Shown piece after piece: positions 63,736 to 64,000 of a stretch of 64,000 nt of DNA. The stretch covers positions 124,001-188,000 of the forward strand of contig NZ_FOLB01000004.1 of NCBI RefSeq assembly GCF_900112345.1, given 5' to 3'. A program made the translations under genes and the position numbers. Positions within the stretch are counted from its first letter, which is position 1; each line of letters starts with the position of its first letter. The notes below the pieces were generated by a model. It was not told the origin of the DNA. It did no database searches and was given only the letters and a program-made list of their open reading frames with translations. The stretch comes from Nocardioides terrae. Its GTDB lineage: Bacteria; Actinomycetota; Actinomycetes; Propionibacteriales; Nocardioidaceae.

Positions 63736-64000
63736 ATGAGGAACGTGATCGTCACCGACGTCCCACGCGCCGACGCCGCGGACATCGCCGAGCTCGCGCG
63801 CCACGGTGCCGCGACCGTCCACGAGGCGATGGGCCGGGTCGGCAGCCTGGGGCCGGAGATCCGTCCGGTCCAGCAGGGGCTGACCGTGGCCGGCAGTGCG
63901 GTGACCGCGCTGTGCTGGCCGGGCGACAACCTGATGATCCACGCGGCCGTGGAGCAGTGCCGTGAGGGCGACGTGCTCGTCGTGGCCAACGCAGCGCCGA
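63736..64000 (+). CDS. galC: 4-Carboxy-4-hydroxy-2-oxoadipate aldolase, GalC/LigK-type (partial, runs off right edge)
   Basis: The 88 residues present match the N-terminal part of RraA-like class II aldolases. GAATVHEAMGRVGSLGPEIR (about 28-47) and GSAVTALCWPGDNLMIHAAVEQ carry the family positions, and GDVLVVANA starts the metal-binding core, whose RD motif would lie past the edge. The enzyme cleaves 4-carboxy-4-hydroxy-2-oxoadipate into pyruvate and oxaloacetate, the last step of the route. GGGGGAGA precedes ATG 63736. Confidence 0.85.
   Translation, partial: MRNVIVTDVPRADAADIAELARHGAATVHEAMGRVGSLGPEIRPVQQGLTVAGSAVTALCWPGDNLMIHAAVEQCREGDVLVVANAAP

Overview
The window is GC-rich, gene-dense chromosomal DNA from an actinobacterium, most likely a member of the Nocardioidaceae (Nocardioides-like). 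The signs are frequent GTG starts, many ATGA/GTGA stop-start overlaps, leaderless genes with a TANNNT box 6-7 nt before the start, and a core gene order (bldG-type STAS gene, hppA, methyltransferase, topA, tmk, holB) that matches Streptomyces. The genus is an inference from gene content and sequence style.

Layout. 0.1-10.5 kb: a repeat-rich intergenic element, a holin-like membrane protein, nhaA, a DHA2-type exporter, a MarR regulator divergent from a cupin gene, an amidase divergent from an agmatine-deiminase-family gene, then acs and an acetate transporter. 10.6-20 kb: an assimilatory nitrate/nitrite block (narK, molybdopterin nitrate reductase, its flavoprotein partner, nirBD, and a HemD/winged-helix regulator of NnaR type). 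20-24 kb: housekeeping genes, including a degenerate Fic-like protein. 24.2-28.9 kb: a compact tad/Flp pilus locus in two transcription units. 29-45 kb: conserved core genes (MrfA-like helicase, bldG-like, H+-PPase, topoisomerase I, thymidylate kinase, delta-prime) ending in tRNA-Thr(CGT). 45-50 kb: a patchy region with a frameshifted DNA-ligase remnant, a chorismate mutase, a secreted S53-type protease and a penicillin-binding protein. 50-64 kb: a large aromatic-acid catabolic island that runs off the right edge.

The catabolic island holds LigA/LigB-type extradiol dioxygenase genes, a muconolactone-isomerase-like gene, an alpha/beta hydrolase, a MetE-C-like methyltransferase, a VanA/VanB-type Rieske oxygenase pair with an unknown 73-residue protein translated between them, IclR and GntR regulators, a five-gene branched-chain-type ABC importer, and GalB-type (PIG-L) hydratase and GalC-type aldolase genes. 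The simplest model is import of a (probably methoxylated) aromatic acid, O-demethylation, extradiol cleavage toward 4-oxalomesaconate, hydration, and aldol cleavage to pyruvate and oxaloacetate. LigC/LigI-type genes are not in the window, so a gallate-like route is favoured but not proved.

The strongest non-coding signals are repeated promoter motifs. (1) GTGAGGYCGTGAG-N7-TGACC occurs three times, upstream of narK, nirB and nnaR, each 67-68 nt before a -10-like hexamer. (2) A two-part TCCACAG motif with a fixed 28-nt repeat distance precedes both tad transcription units. (3) A 20-bp near-identical operator lies in front of the hydrolase/lig operon and of the GntR/ABC-importer divergent region.
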